Below are positions 62,865-64,000 of a stretch of DNA of 64,000 nt, piece by piece. The translations under genes and the position numbers were made by a program. The DNA is from Bryobacter sp. (GTDB lineage: Bacteria > Acidobacteriota > Terriglobia > Bryobacterales > Bryobacteraceae): NCBI GenBank assembly GCA_022843625.1, contig JALHNH010000002.1, positions 124,001 to 188,000 of the forward strand. The letters are read 5' to 3'. Under the pieces are notes generated by a model. It was not told where the DNA came from. It saw nothing but the letters and a program-made list of their open reading frames with translations, and ran no database searches. Within the stretch, counting starts at the first letter, position 1. Each line of letters begins with the position of its first letter.

Positions 62865-63647
62865 ATGAATTTATTGACCGAGACGTTGCAGCAGGTGCGG
62901 CGGGCAAAACGTTTGAGTCAGTTGGAATTGTCGATGCGGATTGGAGTTTCGCAGCGGCATGTGAGCTTTGTCGAGAGTGGGAGGGCCAAGCCGAGCCGGG
63001 AGTTGTTGGTGGTGTGGCTGGAAGAGTTGGGGGCTCCGCTGGCATTGCGGAATGCTGCGATGCTGCAGGCTGGGTTTGCGCCGGTTTATAGTGCGGCACC
63101 GTGGGGCGATCCTAGTTTGGCTGTGGCTCAGGAGGCGTTGGGGCAGTTGCTTGGTGCACATGATCCGATGCCGGCTTTTGTGCTGGATGCGGACTGGAAT
63201 TTGTTGCAGATGAATCGCGGGGCGCAGTGGCTTGCACGGGTGTTGATGCCGTGGCTGGTACCGGGGCCGATCAATTTGCTGGATCTGTTGGTGCACCCGG
63301 AGGGTTTTGCGAAGCGGATGCTGAATTTACAAGAGGTTGGGCCGGCGCTGCTGGGGCATCTGCGAGAGGATCTCTTGTTGCAGCCTTCGCTTGCGAAGCG
63401 GGTGGACGCGTTTGCAGAGATGCTTCGAGTGAGGTTTGGGGAGCAGCGTATGGGGATGGCTCCGGGAAGGGCAGCTGCGCCTATGCTGACTTCGCGTTTT
63501 GAGACGGAGTTTGGCGAGCTTGTGTTCTTTAGTATGTTCAGTACGTTTGGGACACCGCAGGACATTACGCTGGCGTCGCTGCGGGTGGAGCATATGTTTG
63601 CGGCGGATGAGGCGACGCGGGCGGTGGTGCGGGAGCGGGTGTTGTGA
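62865..63647 (+). CDS. XRE-type HTH regulator with MLTR-like ligand domain
   Basis: This is a 260-residue regulator. The N-terminal helix-turn-helix is RRAKRLSQLELSMRIGVSQR followed by HVSFVESGRAKPS. The C-terminal domain has PAFVLDADWNLLQMNRGAQW and VHPEGFAKRMLNLQEVGPAL, the pattern of the MmyB-like/MLTR ligand-binding family, which may bind fatty-acid-like ligands. Members usually control a neighbouring oxidoreductase gene; here only the DUF2834 gene is divergent. Confidence 0.88.
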   Translation: MNLLTETLQQVRRAKRLSQLELSMRIGVSQRHVSFVESGRAKPSRELLVVWLEELGAPLALRNAAMLQAGFAPVYSAAPWGDPSLAVAQEALGQLLGAHDPMPAFVLDADWNLLQMNRGAQWLARVLMPWLVPGPINLLDLLVHPEGFAKRMLNLQEVGPALLGHLREDLLLQPSLAKRVDAFAEMLRVRFGEQRMGMAPGRAAAPMLTSRFETEFGELVFFSMFSTFGTPQDITLASLRVEHMFAADEATRAVVRERVL

Positions 63648-63662
63648 TTGAGGGAAAGCGTA

Positions 63663-64000
63663 CTATTCGGTCGAAGTGCTTTCGTGAATCCGAATCCGGC
63701 TTGGCTCCACTATCCACAGCATGCCTGTGATCGATTCGGTTTCGAGCAATCGGAGCATTGACTTTACTAGGAACTCAATCATTTGGATGGTTGGGTTTTG
63801 TGGTGTCCGTAGCACAGCAATTCCAGCGCCCAAGTGCGGCGGGAAGCGCGTGACGTCCGTGAAATCGAGGTCAAGCGTGAGTAGGCAACGCTTCTCCTGA
63901 ATGTATACCTCAAAGATTGACTGATCGATAGCGCCGGACAATCGCTCCTCATGAACGGTATGTGCGTCGTGGCCCTCAGAAATGAGAGGTTTCGCTGCCC
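63663..64000 (-). CDS. DUF5615 PIN-like protein (5' end beyond the window)
   Basis: The minus-strand frame is open to the right edge. The visible 112 residues read AAKPLISEGHDAHTVHEERL then SGAIDQSIFEVYIQEKRCLL and TLDLDFTDVTRFPPHLGAGI. GHDA, the LSGA.D step and TLDLDF are the hallmarks of DUF5615 (Mut7-C-like PIN fold), usually about 115 residues and found as a toxin partner with a DUF433 antitoxin. Only the N-terminal start and the expected partner gene are missing, both to the right of the window. Confidence 0.82.
   Translation of the reverse strand, partial: AAKPLISEGHDAHTVHEERLSGAIDQSIFEVYIQEKRCLLTLDLDFTDVTRFPPHLGAGIAVLRTPQNPTIQMIEFLVKSMLRLLETESITGMLWIVEPSRIRIHESTSTE

Overview
The window reads as chromosomal DNA of an Acidobacteriota bacterium, most likely of the Bryobacter/Solibacter branch. 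This is an inference from gene content: two PSD1 (DUF1549/DUF1553) and DUF1501 gene pairs, TonB receptors with an N-terminal carboxypeptidase-regulatory-like domain, an ADOP-type permease, PEP-CTERM proteins, a giant RHS/YD protein and a small basic protein with the MATNTKN start. Most genes are GC-rich. One two-gene island (about 20.0-23.75 kb) is visibly richer in A+T. I found no rRNA or tRNA gene and no CRISPR array.

Region by region. 0-6.3 kb: a minus-strand cluster (LTXXQ/Spy-CpxP-like protein, TonB receptor, ADOP permease cut by the left edge) faces a CpxR/CpxA-like two-component pair, with a GTAAA-N6-GTAAA site in the shared promoter. 6.3-9.5 kb: minus-strand S10 serine carboxypeptidase, EamA exporter and amidohydrolase. 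9.5-17 kb: a plus-strand operon of two consecutive PSD1 cytochrome-like + DUF1501 pairs, closed by a hairpin. 17-20 kb: small accessory genes (multicopy-type hypothetical, VapBC-like toxin-antitoxin, short SPFH protein) with three copies of a short intergenic repeat. 20-23.75 kb: divergent DUF4238 gene and helicase-nuclease gene, a candidate defence island. 23.9-27 kb: P-loop NTPase with 48-residue TPR-like repeats. 27-38 kb: Tat-exported unknown protein, RHS and permease fossils, IS-end remnants, Fic protein, an unknown protein with an internal duplication, and a FecA-like TonB receptor. 38-48.5 kb: PEP-CTERM protein, methyltransferase, a 2509-residue RHS protein that carries a PEP-CTERM signal inside it, and a divergent HTH protein. 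48.5-57 kb: small proteins, a second two-component system, three tandem alpha/beta hydrolases, and an ankyrin gene split by one in-frame stop. 57-64 kb: clpC and a LolD-type ATPase, aldo/keto reductase, prolyl-oligopeptidase-like hydrolase, DUF2834 protein, HTH regulator, and a DUF5615 PIN-like gene cut by the right edge.

The most notable items are the in-frame fusion of a PEP-CTERM protein to an RHS shell, the divergent DUF4238/helicase-nuclease island with direct repeats in its promoter, the Cpx-like regulon with a matching operator, the ankyrin gene interrupted by a single TAA, and a VapBC module between two copies of a dispersed repeat. Functional statements rest on recognised motifs and family knowledge. 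No database search was run.
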